The notes: a model not told the origin generated them from the letters alone. Positions 55,707-63,834 are shown, counted from the first letter of the stretch. The stretch is DNA of 64,000 nt from Acidobacteriota bacterium (GCA_021780315.1 JAJXYY010000033.1:281487-345486), one strand, 5' to 3'. Program-made: numbers and translations.

Positions 55707-56729
55707 TCACATAACAGCCGTGTGACGTGGACTGTGACGTGACAGCATTGGCCCATGATTCTCGTTCACTACCGTGCGCACAGTTTCGAGACTTGGATGC
55801 TGATAGATCATCGCGGTCTGCGCGTTTGTATGGCCCAAGGCGCGCATTACGAGGGACAGATTGCCGGTGGCTCCCATGATCTTCGTCGCGAACGTGTGAC
55901 GGGCACTGTAGAGAACAATTTCCTTCGATAGTCCCGCCGCCGCCCTCGCATCTTCGAAGGCCTTTGCGACGGTTGTAACGTGACCAGTGACGGAATCAGA
56001 CGGAAAGACCCAACCCTCAGTCACACCCTTCCGCCGAATGTGCAGAGCCTTGGTGACTCTCTCACTCATCGGAATGTATCGACGTGAAAGCTTGGTCTTG
56101 CCTCTCGGGATAAAGATCATCCCACGGTCCCAAGCGATGTCTTCCCAACGCATCTGAAAGACTTCACCTGGGCGCATTCCAGAATCGAGAATGAGTGTCA
56201 AAACATCATGCAGCGGCTGCTTCGCCGCTGTTAGAAGCTTGTACTCTGCCTCGCTATCAATTAGCGCGGAACGCCCGTATTCCTTCATAAGCTTGATACG
56301 AGGCGCTGCCGTGATAACTCCCCACTCTGCTGCCTTGCCCAACATCCTGCGTAACGTGCGCAGTGCCCGATTCGCGTTCGCTGGCGAATGATCGAATCGG
56401 AGCGCTTCCGCCTCGTCCGTGGTGACGTGGGCAAGCCTCATACCGGAGATAGGTGTCTTAGCGAGCATTCTCCATCCTGATCGGTAATACTCTTTTGATT
56501 CCGCTTCCAGACGGGTACTTTCCACCCATGCGAGGAAACGTTTTGAGAACTCCGCAAGCGTTAGCGTTCTGCGCTGAACAGTCAGCTTTCGTTGCTTTGC
56601 CTCTTGTATCAATTTGGCTTCGATCATTCGGGCCTTCGAAGGTACGGATTCCTTCGTCGTGCCGCGATAACGTCTGCCGTCCATAGCGAAGTCGTAATGC
56701 CAGACTCCGCCCCGTTTATAAAGAGCCAT
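55707..56729 (-). CDS. Tyrosine recombinase/phage integrase
   Basis: From the ATG at 56729 (GGAGGAACGAG upstream) the protein has 340 residues. The N-terminal arm domain starts ALYKRGGVWHYDFAMDGRRY, a SAM-like core-binding domain covers ~60-150 and the catalytic domain follows. Catalytic residues are Arg in LDSGMRPGEVFQMRW, Lys in RGKTKLSRRYIPM, YSARHTFATK (the HxxR His is Tyr here, as in some integrases), LGHTNAQTAMIY with the second His and the nucleophile Tyr in MIYQHP. It is transcribed toward tRNA-Ile2, 34 bases away, and should catalyse integration into its 3' end. Confidence 0.93.
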   Translation of the reverse strand: MALYKRGGVWHYDFAMDGRRYRGTTKESVPSKARMIEAKLIQEAKQRKLTVQRRTLTLAEFSKRFLAWVESTRLEAESKEYYRSGWRMLAKTPISGMRLAHVTTDEAEALRFDHSPANANRALRTLRRMLGKAAEWGVITAAPRIKLMKEYGRSALIDSEAEYKLLTAAKQPLHDVLTLILDSGMRPGEVFQMRWEDIAWDRGMIFIPRGKTKLSRRYIPMSERVTKALHIRRKGVTEGWVFPSDSVTGHVTTVAKAFEDARAAAGLSKEIVLYSARHTFATKIMGATGNLSLVMRALGHTNAQTAMIYQHPSLETVRTVVNENHGPMLSRHSPRHTAVM

Positions 56730-56937
56730 CTCGTTCCTCCATGTACGCCCGCACGGAAGGAATGCGACGGTTGCTTTCAACGTAAGCTTCTACGTCGCGA
56801 ACATCATACCGGATAGAGCCCTCAAGCTTGTGCCAGACAGGCCCAAGTCCAACATTGCGCCAATATCTGAGTGTTCCCTCGGGAACCTGCAACATCTCTG
56901 CGACACTCTTGCTTTTGAAAAACTGTGGTGTCTTCAT
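56716..56937 (-). CDS. AlpA/MerR-like small DNA-binding protein, probable excisionase
   Basis: A 73-residue protein with a winged-HTH of the HTH_17 kind: KSKSVAEMLQVPEGTLRYWR (helix-turn-helix, ~8-27), GLGPVWHKLEGSIRYDVRDVEAYVES. Small proteins of this type serve as Xis recombination-directionality factors or AlpA regulators of integrase genes. Its stop overlaps the integrase start by 14 bases, and both are on the minus strand, so they are co-expressed. Upstream sits an AT-rich repeat-bearing region. Confidence 0.85.
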   Translation of the reverse strand: MKTPQFFKSKSVAEMLQVPEGTLRYWRNVGLGPVWHKLEGSIRYDVRDVEAYVESNRRIPSVRAYMEERDGSL

Positions 56938-56965
56938 GGGTAGCGCTCCTTATAACGATTGTTCG

Positions 56966-57027
56966 TACGTATAAATTCGCTTTCAGTCGCCGTAATCAGC
57001 TTTCAGTAAACTTGATAAATACGTATA
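56966..57027. repeat. AT-rich repeat cluster upstream of the AlpA-like gene
   Basis: GCTTTCAGT occurs at 56979-56987 and 56999-57007, exactly 20 bases apart. TACGTATA occurs at 56966-56973 and 57020-57027, and TATAGAAAATACG follows. The region between xis and rep (56938-57115) is notably AT-rich. The repeats could be binding sites for the integrase arms, the AlpA-like protein or the Rep initiator. Confidence 0.4.
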
Positions 57028-57115
57028 GAAAATACGAATAATTGCCTGTTTCCATCGGATTTGCACGGAAGTAGAATCACCACTCAGAAAGGTTTGCGGA
57101 ATACCTACATGGCTG

Positions 57116-58114
57116 TCACGGCCCGATTCCTGAAGGCTTGCCGAACCTATCGGACAAGGTTTCGAATGCAATCAAATTCCGCTCTTGATCGGTCTCGACT
57201 TTGGAGATGAGCTTGCGGTGGACATCGAAGATACGGAGGATAGGAACCTTGATGATCTTCCACTCGTAGGTCTTCGCTTGCTTCTCAAATAGCTTTAGAC
57301 CCTTGGAAGAGGTCACGCGACGAGCACGCTTGGGCGCACGCAGGAGCATTTCCTTCGTCAGATACTTGGATAGGTAGTGGGAGACGCGGTGCATATCGAC
57401 ACGCCTTATATCAACGACACGCCCCCCGCCAAGCGCTGCCCAGGTCTTAGATATCCATGACTGATGAACGAATCTGCCAAGATCGGTCAAGATGTGAAGA
57501 TGAGCATTGCCGTTCTTCTGATATTCAAGAACTCGAATGTACGGGGGCGCATAACTAAGTTCGCGGCGCAAGTAGACACGGAAGTCCGCAAAGACTCTAT
57601 TGATGTATTTGGTGGATTCTTTGCCATGCAGCTTCTTGGGGTCAAGGGTAAGCGTGATAAGCGTCTGGAGCTTGTGCGCCTCTGCTATTTCAGCTATTCG
57701 GATTCGACAGCGCTTCGCTTTGCGGGGACCGCAGAAAGAACACCCCCAGCATTTGCATCCCACATTGCAGAAGCGCGTCTTGCCCGCCTCTGGAATCGAT
57801 TGGCCGCGAGCAGTCATCCTGCCGCAATACCTCTTCATCCCTTCGGGTCTGTCACGGTTAATCTGTAGTGTGTCAAGTGAATGCAAAGGCAGAGGCACAG
57901 CGCCTTCGGCGCTGATGGGGCTCTGCCCCAAACCCCGGCCACTTTTAGCTGAACGAAGAGAAGCCTCCGGCTTTGGACCGGCTGTCTTTGGACTTGTTGG
58001 CTTCGTCAGCACCGGAGCGGAGTGGCGAACCGCCTTCCCGGATTTTATACCCACCGCATTCCGCTTCTCTTCGCTCATACATCGAGGTTCGTTGAAAGCG
58101 AATACAAAGATCAT
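57116..58114 (-). CDS. Rolling-circle (HUH) replication initiator
   Basis: A 332-residue protein (a start at 58078 is also possible; neither has a strong ribosome site). A zinc-finger-like cluster CNVGCKCWGCSFCGPRKAKRC lies around residues 111-131, spelled with five cysteines. Motif HUH is GNAHLHIL (~206), preceded by LITLTLDPKKLHG (motif 1). Motif 3 is HYLSKYLTKE with YxxKY tyrosines, the pattern of Microviridae VP4/gene A-type and some plasmid initiators. It would nick one strand at an origin and start rolling-circle replication of the excised element. Confidence 0.82.
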   Translation of the reverse strand: MIFVFAFNEPRCMSEEKRNAVGIKSGKAVRHSAPVLTKPTSPKTAGPKPEASLRSAKSGRGLGQSPISAEGAVPLPLHSLDTLQINRDRPEGMKRYCGRMTARGQSIPEAGKTRFCNVGCKCWGCSFCGPRKAKRCRIRIAEIAEAHKLQTLITLTLDPKKLHGKESTKYINRVFADFRVYLRRELSYAPPYIRVLEYQKNGNAHLHILTDLGRFVHQSWISKTWAALGGGRVVDIRRVDMHRVSHYLSKYLTKEMLLRAPKRARRVTSSKGLKLFEKQAKTYEWKIIKVPILRIFDVHRKLISKVETDQERNLIAFETLSDRFGKPSGIGP

Positions 58115-58193
58115 CTGGCTTAGATTTGGCGACTGTGCGACAAATGTCTGTCCGACTTATTGTCTGAAACAGTGTGCTAAGGGGGAACCGGAG

Positions 58194-58778
58194 TTGCAAG
58201 AGAAGACGCGCGAACGAGTAATAGTAGCTGTGAATACGATTTCGTCGGCGATGAGTGGGGGAAAGCTTCTCCATGAGGTAGCCGCCGGGCTGGTCCGAGG
58301 ACTTGACCTTTTACGCGAACAGCTATGCGCAGTCGATTCGGAGGAAAAGGTAATAACGCTTCTTGACTCCATTGATGAGCCGACGCCGACACAAGTAGCG
58401 CGATTGGAAGTGATCGCACGGTTTGTTCCTATGGCTATGGAAGCATGGGTAAGAAAAGTTATAGCGACGGGTGTGGCGCGCCTACCCGGTGCCAAGATGG
58501 GCCGCAAGACCATACCGGACTCAGAGAAGTTAGCAATCTGCGATGAGGTCGCAGCGTTATCACGCAAGGGGTACACGATGGCTGCCGCAAAACGGCGGGT
58601 TGCTCAACGGCGTGAAAGCACGGTACGGACTATCGACCGTGTGTGGAGCAAACGGAACGAGTACACAATCGACATGGACGCAGAGAGGGTGCAATCCATG
58701 ATTGATCATTTATTCAACCCGCAAGTCGACGGGGAAACGCAACGGATCGAAGCCCTTGGGGGCGATGTTGCACCATAG
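58194..58778 (+). CDS. Unknown island protein, helical, possible DNA-binding C terminus
   Basis: I infer a TTG start at 58194 with AAGGGGG eight bases upstream, giving 194 residues. The open frame reaches much further left, but that part is antisense to rep and has no sensible composition. Residues ~1-100 are helical (ERVIVAVNTISSAMSGGKLL, GLDLLREQL). The last ~80 residues have KLAICDEVAALSRKGYTMAAAKRRVAQRRE, which looks like an HTH. No family is recognised. It diverges from rep and may regulate or assist it, and it is the last gene before the CRISPR locus. Confidence 0.55.
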   Translation: MQEKTRERVIVAVNTISSAMSGGKLLHEVAAGLVRGLDLLREQLCAVDSEEKVITLLDSIDEPTPTQVARLEVIARFVPMAMEAWVRKVIATGVARLPGAKMGRKTIPDSEKLAICDEVAALSRKGYTMAAAKRRVAQRRESTVRTIDRVWSKRNEYTIDMDAERVQSMIDHLFNPQVDGETQRIEALGGDVAP

Positions 58779-59065
58779 CAGGATCACGAAAGTTCGGCGT
58801 TGGACCGTTATTGTCTTCGGTCCTAAATTTTCAGGCCCTTTCGAGTGGCAAACCCTGAGTGAACTGACATAGCGCGTTTGAGTGAGCAAGAGCGGCAGGA
58901 AGCAATTCGCTTTTAGCTCCCACCATCAATTGCTTTGACCGCCACGCACCTTGGAGTTCGCTTTCATACAGCGACTCTCCGTTCAATCAGAAGACCATCG
59001 ATGCTGTTCGAAACTGGCCCGACAGATGTTCGAAAAAGCCTCACAGCAAGCATTATGTTGCTCCA
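58779..59065. other. Non-coding gap between island gene and tracrRNA
   Basis: The space from 58779 to cas9 is 439 bases; its right third is the tracrRNA. The left part has a candidate terminator at 58802 and no convincing protein. A weak open frame at 58951-59139 runs through the tracrRNA hairpins and has no family resemblance. The cas9 promoter could lie here. Confidence 0.5.
58802..58823 (+). terminator. Hairpin with T-run after the unknown island gene
   Basis: GGACCG (58802-58807) pairs with CGGTCC (58818-58823) around a 10-base loop, followed by TAAATTTTC. It begins 24 bases after the stop at 58778 and fits a modest Rho-independent terminator. Confidence 0.45.
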
Positions 59066-59171
59066 ACGTAAGAACGCCCCGTCTCCGGGGCGTTCAAAGG
59101 GCGCTCAATGAGCGGAGCCTTACGACGAAAGCTTACTAAGAATAGCCGGGCAATCGCCGCTCAAGTACACT
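59066..59171 (-). ncRNA. tracrRNA of the type II-C CRISPR-Cas9 system
   Basis: The minus strand begins with an anti-repeat (59171 to 59135). Its first 15 bases, AGUGUACUUGAGCGG, pair perfectly with one end of the CRISPR repeat. After a 6-by-5 internal loop, a further 16 bases (59150-59135) pair with the other end, using 12 Watson-Crick and four G:U pairs. The tail holds a CGCUC-AUU-GAGCG hairpin (59114-59102) and ends in a 10-base-pair GC-rich stem (59095-59072). A promoter-like sequence is placed so that transcription would begin at the first anti-repeat base. No tail structures of this kind exist on the plus strand, which fixes the orientation. Exact ends are estimates. Confidence 0.85.
59072..59095 (-). 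terminator. tracrRNA terminal hairpin
   Basis: GAACGCCCCG pairs perfectly with CGGGGCGTTC around a four-base loop (10 pairs). On the minus strand it is followed by TTACGTT, a weak U-run. It would end the tracrRNA and also form its 3' structural stem. Confidence 0.65.
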
Positions 59172-59177
59172 GTTATC

Positions 59178-59206
59178 TTTCTACTCCGCTTCACATTTTG
59201 AGTCAA
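59178..59206 (-). promoter_or_regulatory. Predicted tracrRNA promoter overlapping the cas9 leader
   Basis: Reading leftward, TTGACT (59206-59201) is separated by 17 bases from TAGAAA (59183-59178), giving five and four matches to the -35 and -10 consensus. The expected start falls near 59171, the first base of the anti-repeat. The -35 box lies only 12 bases from the cas9 ATG, overlapping its ribosome site AAGGTG. Confidence 0.6.
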
Positions 59207-59217
59207 GGTGATACTTA

Positions 59218-62200
59218 ATGTCCTCTGCCATGGAAGCACCGCAGAAATATGTCCTCGGTCTTGATCTAGGTTCCGCATCTCTCGGCTGGGCCGTGATTGC
59301 TATAAACGAGGTCGAGGAGCCAACAGCGCTAATCCGTGCCGGTGTGCGCATCTTTGAGCCTGGAGTAGACGGTAGCTCGCTTGATATCGAGCAGGGCAAA
59401 GATCAGTCCAAGGCAGTCGAACGCCGCACCGCCCGTCTACATCGCCGCCAACTTCGCCGACGCGCCGCACGCCAACGAGAACTATTTCTACTCTTACAAG
59501 ACTCTGGACTGCTCCCGTTGCAGCAGAATGGCCGAGGAGCGAGTTCAGAGCAACGCCACGCCATACTAAATGACCTTGACCGTAGCCTTTCACTTCGTCT
59601 CCGCGAAGCTCAAGAGAAAGACTCATTCGATCAGATGCCGCTATATCTCCTTCGCAAGCGCGCTCTTTATCACCGCTTAGCAGAGGATGAACTGGGTCGT
59701 GTCTTATTCCATCTCATTCAGCGACGCGGCTTCAAATCGAACCGCAAAGAGGTCAAGAAGAGCGCCAAAGAAAATGAAGTCCTCGGCCAAGTGAATGAGA
59801 ACATAAACACATTGTGGCAGGAGATGAAAGCTGTAGACGCCAAAACACTAGGAGAATACTTCGCGGGTCTTGATCCGCACACTCAAAAGGTGCGCCGCCG
59901 ATGGACTGCGCGCAAGATGTTTGAACAGGAGTTTGCTCTAATTTGGGCCGCACAGGCAATACATCACGGTTCAATCCTGACGCAAGAGTTGCACGATAGA
60001 GTTCATGAGTTGCTGTTCTTTCAGCGCCCCGTATCCGCGCAGAAACACTTGGTGGGAAGCTGTGAGTTGGAACGCGGCGACGACAAGCATCCCCCGAAGC
60101 GGCGGGCTCCTTGGGCAACCATGGCCGCGCAGCGCTTTCGGATGTTGCAGAAGATTAATGACCTAGTCGTGATCGACGCCAAGAACCAGACCTCTCGGAA
60201 GTTGACCGAGCAGGAGCGGGGCAAGCTCTATCAATTGCTCGACCGAGAAGGCACTCAGTCCTTCCCCGCGATTCGCAAGTATCTGGACCTGAAAGGTACT
60301 ACGTTCAATCTTGAAGCTGGCGGAGATAAGGACCTTCCCGGCAACCGGACGCAGAAATCGATGCGAACGGTTTTCGGGATTTTCTGGGATGAGTTTACAG
60401 AAGGAAAGCAGAACCAGATCATTGAGAACTGGCGCAATAGCGAGTCCGATGAATTGCTCATGCAGGAGGCTATCGAGCACCTTGGGCTCGACGCCGAGGC
60501 AGCCCGTGTGCTGGCTAAGGAGAGTCCACAGTCTGATTACTGCTCACTTTCGTTAGTGGCGATTTCAAAACTTATGCCGCTGATGATGTCGGGGCGATCC
60601 TTCAAGGATGCTGAAACGGAGATTTACGGCAGTCGCTTCTCGGGATTGGCAGTACATGACACGCTTCCACCTGTACGCGAGGCGCTTCCCACCTTGCGCA
60701 ACCCTGCCGTAGAACGAGCGATGACGGAGTTGCGCAAGGTCGTCAACGCTATTGTTCGCGAGTACGGCAAACCCTACGAGATTCGCATCGAGCTTGCCCG
60801 TGAACTGAAAAAGCCTCGCCAGGAGCGCGTGAAGGCAACGACTGCAAACCGCAAACGCGAAACCGACAACAAAGCACTTGCCAAACGGATGTACGAAGAA
60901 TGTGGTTTGCCCATGCCGCCTTCGAGAAAAGATCTGGAGAGGGCAAAATTGTGGGTCGAGTCGCAAGGTGAGTGCCCATACACCGGTAAACGGCTGCCGT
61001 TTTCCCGGCTTTTTTCGGACTCGGAGTTCGACGCAGACCACATCCTGCCTATAAGCCGCCATCCTGACGACTCCTATCAGAACAAGGTTCTCTGCTGTCA
61101 GGAAGAAAATCGCATGTACAAGCGAAACAAGACGCCCTACGAGGCATATGCGCATGGCGATCCCGAGCGCTGGAGAGTCATACTTGCCCGCGTTGCGAAG
61201 TGGAATAATCCAGGAAAAGCTCGCAAGTTCGAGATCGCGACCTTGGAGGAACTTGCCGACTTCAGTGCGCGACAGATGAATGACACACGCTACACAAGCG
61301 TGCTGGCCGGACGCTTGCTGGCCATGCTTTATGGTGGACGTGACGTTCAGACAGACAACGGCAATAGACAGGTGATCTTCGCATCCAGCGGGGCCGTGAC
61401 GGCTACCCTGCGGCGCTCATGGGGATTCGAACGAATCCTGCAAGCGATCGTATCGCCCGAACCTGGCGATACCCGAGGAAAGCCTCGCACCGATCACCGC
61501 CACCACGCAGTAGATGCAATCGCCATTGCATTGACTCGACAATCCGTAATTCAAGCTATGGCGAGTGCTTCAGCATTTGAGCCTTGGCAACCCGGAACTC
61601 GGAGCTGGAGGCGTGTCCCTGAACCTTGGACTAGACCTGACTTCATCGGCAACCTGACTGAGCAAATCGCAAAGATGGTTGTCTCTCATCGCCCTGAACA
61701 CAAGATCAGCGGTGAACTTCACAAAGGTTCAAACTTTTCAAGACCCTATCTTTATAAGGGCAAATCCACTGTTCACACCCGTTGTGAGTTAAGCCAACTC
61801 AAGCCAGCAGACATCGCGGCAGATGACATTATCGTTGACAAAGCTATCCTCGGGCTCATTCGAGCGAAGTTCGACGAACTTGATGGGAATCCAAAGTCGT
61901 TTGAAGACCCCAAAAACCTACCGTGCTTTACCACAACTAATGGACGCAAGATTCCGATACGCAAGGTCAGAATTCGACAGGTCAAAGAGCCCAAGGTCGC
62001 CGCACATGGCGACCGTGAGCGCTTTGTCGATTCGGGCGGTATTCATCATGTGGCTCTGTTTGTCGTGAGAAAAGACACCCGCCAAGAGCAATGGCTGAGC
62101 GAAGTCGCTCAGGTTACGGATGTGTATCAGCGCTGCCCGCGACGGGATAAGAGAAGCGGACGGCCCAAGTCAGCCGCAAGCGAGCCCGCTGTGTCGCGGA

Positions 62201-62475
62201 AGTTGAAGGATAATCCAGAGGCTGAATTTCTCTTTTCTCTGATGAAGGACGACACCATCGAGCTGGATTACAACGGGGCGAGAGAGGTGTTCCGCGTAAA
62301 GAAATTTTATGCGGCTGGACCGATTTGGTTTACCGGCGTCAACAACGCCCAGATGGACGCAGATCAGAAGAAGAATAAGACGACCTGGTCGAAGAATCCG
62401 AACGGACTAAAGACATTAAATCCACGCAAGGTAGTAGTCGATCTTCTTGGAAGGATTCATTCCGCCAATGATTGA
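59218..62475 (+). CDS. cas9: CRISPR-associated endonuclease Cas9, type II-C
   Basis: A 1085-residue RNA-guided nuclease, the compact size of II-C Cas9 (N. meningitidis about 1080). RuvC-I is LGLDLGSASLGWAV with Asp16. The Arg-rich bridge helix is VERRTARLHRRQLRRRAARQ (~67-86). RuvC-II has EIRIELARELKK with Glu525. The HNH domain carries FDADHILPIS with Asp607-His608 and Asn622 in QNKVL. RuvC-III is DHRHHAVDAIAIAL with His763 and Asp766. All catalytic residues are present, so it should cut both DNA strands. The C-terminal ~300 residues are the PAM-interacting part. The ATG at 59218 has AAGGTG upstream; a second ATG lies at 59230. cas1 overlaps its stop by eight bases. Confidence 0.97.
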   Translation: MSSAMEAPQKYVLGLDLGSASLGWAVIAINEVEEPTALIRAGVRIFEPGVDGSSLDIEQGKDQSKAVERRTARLHRRQLRRRAARQRELFLLLQDSGLLPLQQNGRGASSEQRHAILNDLDRSLSLRLREAQEKDSFDQMPLYLLRKRALYHRLAEDELGRVLFHLIQRRGFKSNRKEVKKSAKENEVLGQVNENINTLWQEMKAVDAKTLGEYFAGLDPHTQKVRRRWTARKMFEQEFALIWAAQAIHHGSILTQELHDRVHELLFFQRPVSAQKHLVGSCELERGDDKHPPKRRAPWATMAAQRFRMLQKINDLVVIDAKNQTSRKLTEQERGKLYQLLDREGTQSFPAIRKYLDLKGTTFNLEAGGDKDLPGNRTQKSMRTVFGIFWDEFTEGKQNQIIENWRNSESDELLMQEAIEHLGLDAEAARVLAKESPQSDYCSLSLVAISKLMPLMMSGRSFKDAETEIYGSRFSGLAVHDTLPPVREALPTLRNPAVERAMTELRKVVNAIVREYGKPYEIRIELARELKKPRQERVKATTANRKRETDNKALAKRMYEECGLPMPPSRKDLERAKLWVESQGECPYTGKRLPFSRLFSDSEFDADHILPISRHPDDSYQNKVLCCQEENRMYKRNKTPYEAYAHGDPERWRVILARVAKWNNPGKARKFEIATLEELADFSARQMNDTRYTSVLAGRLLAMLYGGRDVQTDNGNRQVIFASSGAVTATLRRSWGFERILQAIVSPEPGDTRGKPRTDHRHHAVDAIAIALTRQSVIQAMASASAFEPWQPGTRSWRRVPEPWTRPDFIGNLTEQIAKMVVSHRPEHKISGELHKGSNFSRPYLYKGKSTVHTRCELSQLKPADIAADDIIVDKAILGLIRAKFDELDGNPKSFEDPKNLPCFTTTNGRKIPIRKVRIRQVKEPKVAAHGDRERFVDSGGIHHVALFVVRKDTRQEQWLSEVAQVTDVYQRCPRRDKRSGRPKSAASEPAVSRKLKDNPEAEFLFSLMKDDTIELDYNGAREVFRVKKFYAAGPIWFTGVNNAQMDADQKKNKTTWSKNPNGLKTLNPRKVVVDLLGRIHSAND

Positions 62476-63454
62476 CCGCATAGTCGAGATCGCTAACCCG
62501 GCCCGTCTTAGTATCCGCGATGCTCAACTCGTCATCGAGCGCCCGAAGGAAGAACAACTCTCGCTGCCCTTCACAACGCCTGTAAGCGAGATCGCCGTGC
62601 TGCTTTTGGCGCATCCACAGATAAGTCTGTCTCAGGCCGTCCTCTCACGTATTGCCGAGGCAGGGGGATCCGTCGTCACGATTGACGGTAACTTCTTACC
62701 AGCTTCTATGCTGCTCCCCGTTCAGAGTCACTTCGTCCAAACAGAGCGATTCGCAAAACAGATGGAGATGACACTTCCGACCCGCAAGCGGCTCTGGCAG
62801 CAGATCGTCCGCGCAAAGATCAAAGCTCAGGGAGAACTGCTGAAAGAACTCCATGGCAACGATCACGGACTCATTGCCATGGCTGCGCGAGTTCGCACCG
62901 GAGATCAAGGCAACCTTGAGGCCCAGGCCGCTCGGAAGTATTGGGGCCTCGTCTTTGGCGATAGTAAGTTCCGGCGCGGCTCTGACAAGGCGGATCAGAA
63001 TCGCCATCTGGATTATGGCTACACCGTGCTACGGGCAGCGGTTGCCAGAGCTTTGTGTGCTGCTGGCTTGCATCCTTCCATTGGACTTCAGCATAAAAAC
63101 CGGTACGACGCTTTCTGCCTTGCCGCCGACGTAATGGAACCCTTCCGACCGCTCGTCGATAGACGCGTCAGTCAATGGATAGCAAAGGAAGATGCAGAAG
63201 CACCCTTCGACTCAAAGACGAAGAGTTGGATGATTGGCGCAACAACTTCGCGTTATCTCCTCGACAGAGAAGAACGATCTCTGTTCGATATCGTCTTGCG
63301 CACAGCGAATTCTCTTGCAAAGTGCATCGCCGGGGAGGCTCGCGATCCTGAGATACCGAGTTTGCTTATTCCATGCATGGAGGAAGTCACTATGAGGCGA
63401 GGTGTTCGCCGGGCGGAGGCTGAGGAACTGAGGACTGCTGTTGCTGCTAGCTAG
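62468..63454 (+). CDS. cas1: CRISPR-associated integrase Cas1 (subtype II-C)
   Basis: From the ATG at 62468 (328 residues) the protein begins MIDRIVEIANPARLSIRD. The N-terminal beta domain runs to about residue 80, with EIAVLLLAHPQISLSQAVLSRI and GSVVTIDGNFLPAS. The catalytic helical domain has the metal-site Glu in LEAQAARKYWGLVF, His in GLHPSIGLQHKNRYD and Asp/Glu in LAADVMEPFRPLVDR. Cas1 with Cas2 captures and inserts new spacers. It overlaps the cas9 stop by eight bases and lies 32 bases ahead of cas2, indicating one operon. Confidence 0.96.
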   Translation: MIDRIVEIANPARLSIRDAQLVIERPKEEQLSLPFTTPVSEIAVLLLAHPQISLSQAVLSRIAEAGGSVVTIDGNFLPASMLLPVQSHFVQTERFAKQMEMTLPTRKRLWQQIVRAKIKAQGELLKELHGNDHGLIAMAARVRTGDQGNLEAQAARKYWGLVFGDSKFRRGSDKADQNRHLDYGYTVLRAAVARALCAAGLHPSIGLQHKNRYDAFCLAADVMEPFRPLVDRRVSQWIAKEDAEAPFDSKTKSWMIGATTSRYLLDREERSLFDIVLRTANSLAKCIAGEARDPEIPSLLIPCMEEVTMRRGVRRAEAEELRTAVAAS

Positions 63455-63486
63455 GACTTACTTTACGAATACGGTCTTGGATTGCC

Positions 63487-63825
63487 ATGAAAGGACAGCT
63501 TCTTTCTGCGTATCGATCATTGTGGCTCATAGCCATGTTCGACTTGCCAACGGAGACGTTGGAGAACAAGCGCAACTACACGCGCTTTCGTAAAGGCCTG
63601 CTCAAAGATGGATTTATGATGTTGCAGTATTCGATCTATGCGCGATATCTACCCAGCGAAGAAGCAGCGGACTCCCACCGCAACACGATACGAGCAATCA
63701 TTCCGCCGCTTGGACAGGTGCGTTTGATGACGGTAACCGATCACCAGTTCGGCAAGATGGAGGTGTTCTATGGAAGAAAGCCGCGAGAACCCGAGGAAAT
63801 TCCAGACCAAATCTTGCTTTTCTGA
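63487..63825 (+). CDS. cas2: CRISPR-associated protein Cas2 (subtype II-C)
   Basis: A 112-residue ferredoxin-like protein of Cas2 size. SLWLIAMFDLPTET carries the conserved Asp after the first strand, followed by RKGLLKDGFMMLQYSIYARYL and a late beta strand GQVRLMTVTDHQFGKMEVFYG. It bridges two Cas1 dimers in the spacer-integration complex. The gene ends 51 bases before the first CRISPR repeat, with a hairpin between. Confidence 0.95.
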   Translation: MKGQLLSAYRSLWLIAMFDLPTETLENKRNYTRFRKGLLKDGFMMLQYSIYARYLPSEEAADSHRNTIRAIIPPLGQVRLMTVTDHQFGKMEVFYGRKPREPEEIPDQILLF

Positions 63826-63834
63826 AAAGAGAAA

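Larger units (their letters stand above)
55674..58778. mobile_element. Integrated element at tRNA-Ile2 (integrase, AlpA-like, rolling-circle Rep); right end not found
   Basis: Directly behind the tRNA 3' end lie a tyrosine integrase, an overlapping AlpA/Xis-like gene, a HUH replication initiator and an unknown gene. Base composition drops in GC and codon use is less C-biased than in the host genes to the left. That is the standard layout of a tRNA-targeting integrative element. I could not find a second copy of the tRNA 3' segment (TTCAAATCCCTCCGGGCC) in the window, so the right boundary may lie beyond 64000 and include the CRISPR-Cas genes. The end given here is only the last clearly mobile-type gene. 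Confidence 0.6.

Noticed and set aside
57600..58193. Long plus-strand open frame extending the unknown island gene to 392 residues
   Set aside because: This part is antisense to the rep gene, whose HUH motifs are clear. Its translation is rich in Cys, Arg and Ser with no domain sense. The supported part begins near 58194.
58951..59139. Small plus-strand open frame just before cas9
   Set aside because: It runs through the tracrRNA hairpins and anti-repeat side, has no ribosome site and no family resemblance.
59135..59217. tracrRNA read from the plus strand
   Set aside because: Only about 45 bases would remain before cas9, with no hairpins or terminator. The minus strand carries a promoter, two hairpins and a terminal stem.
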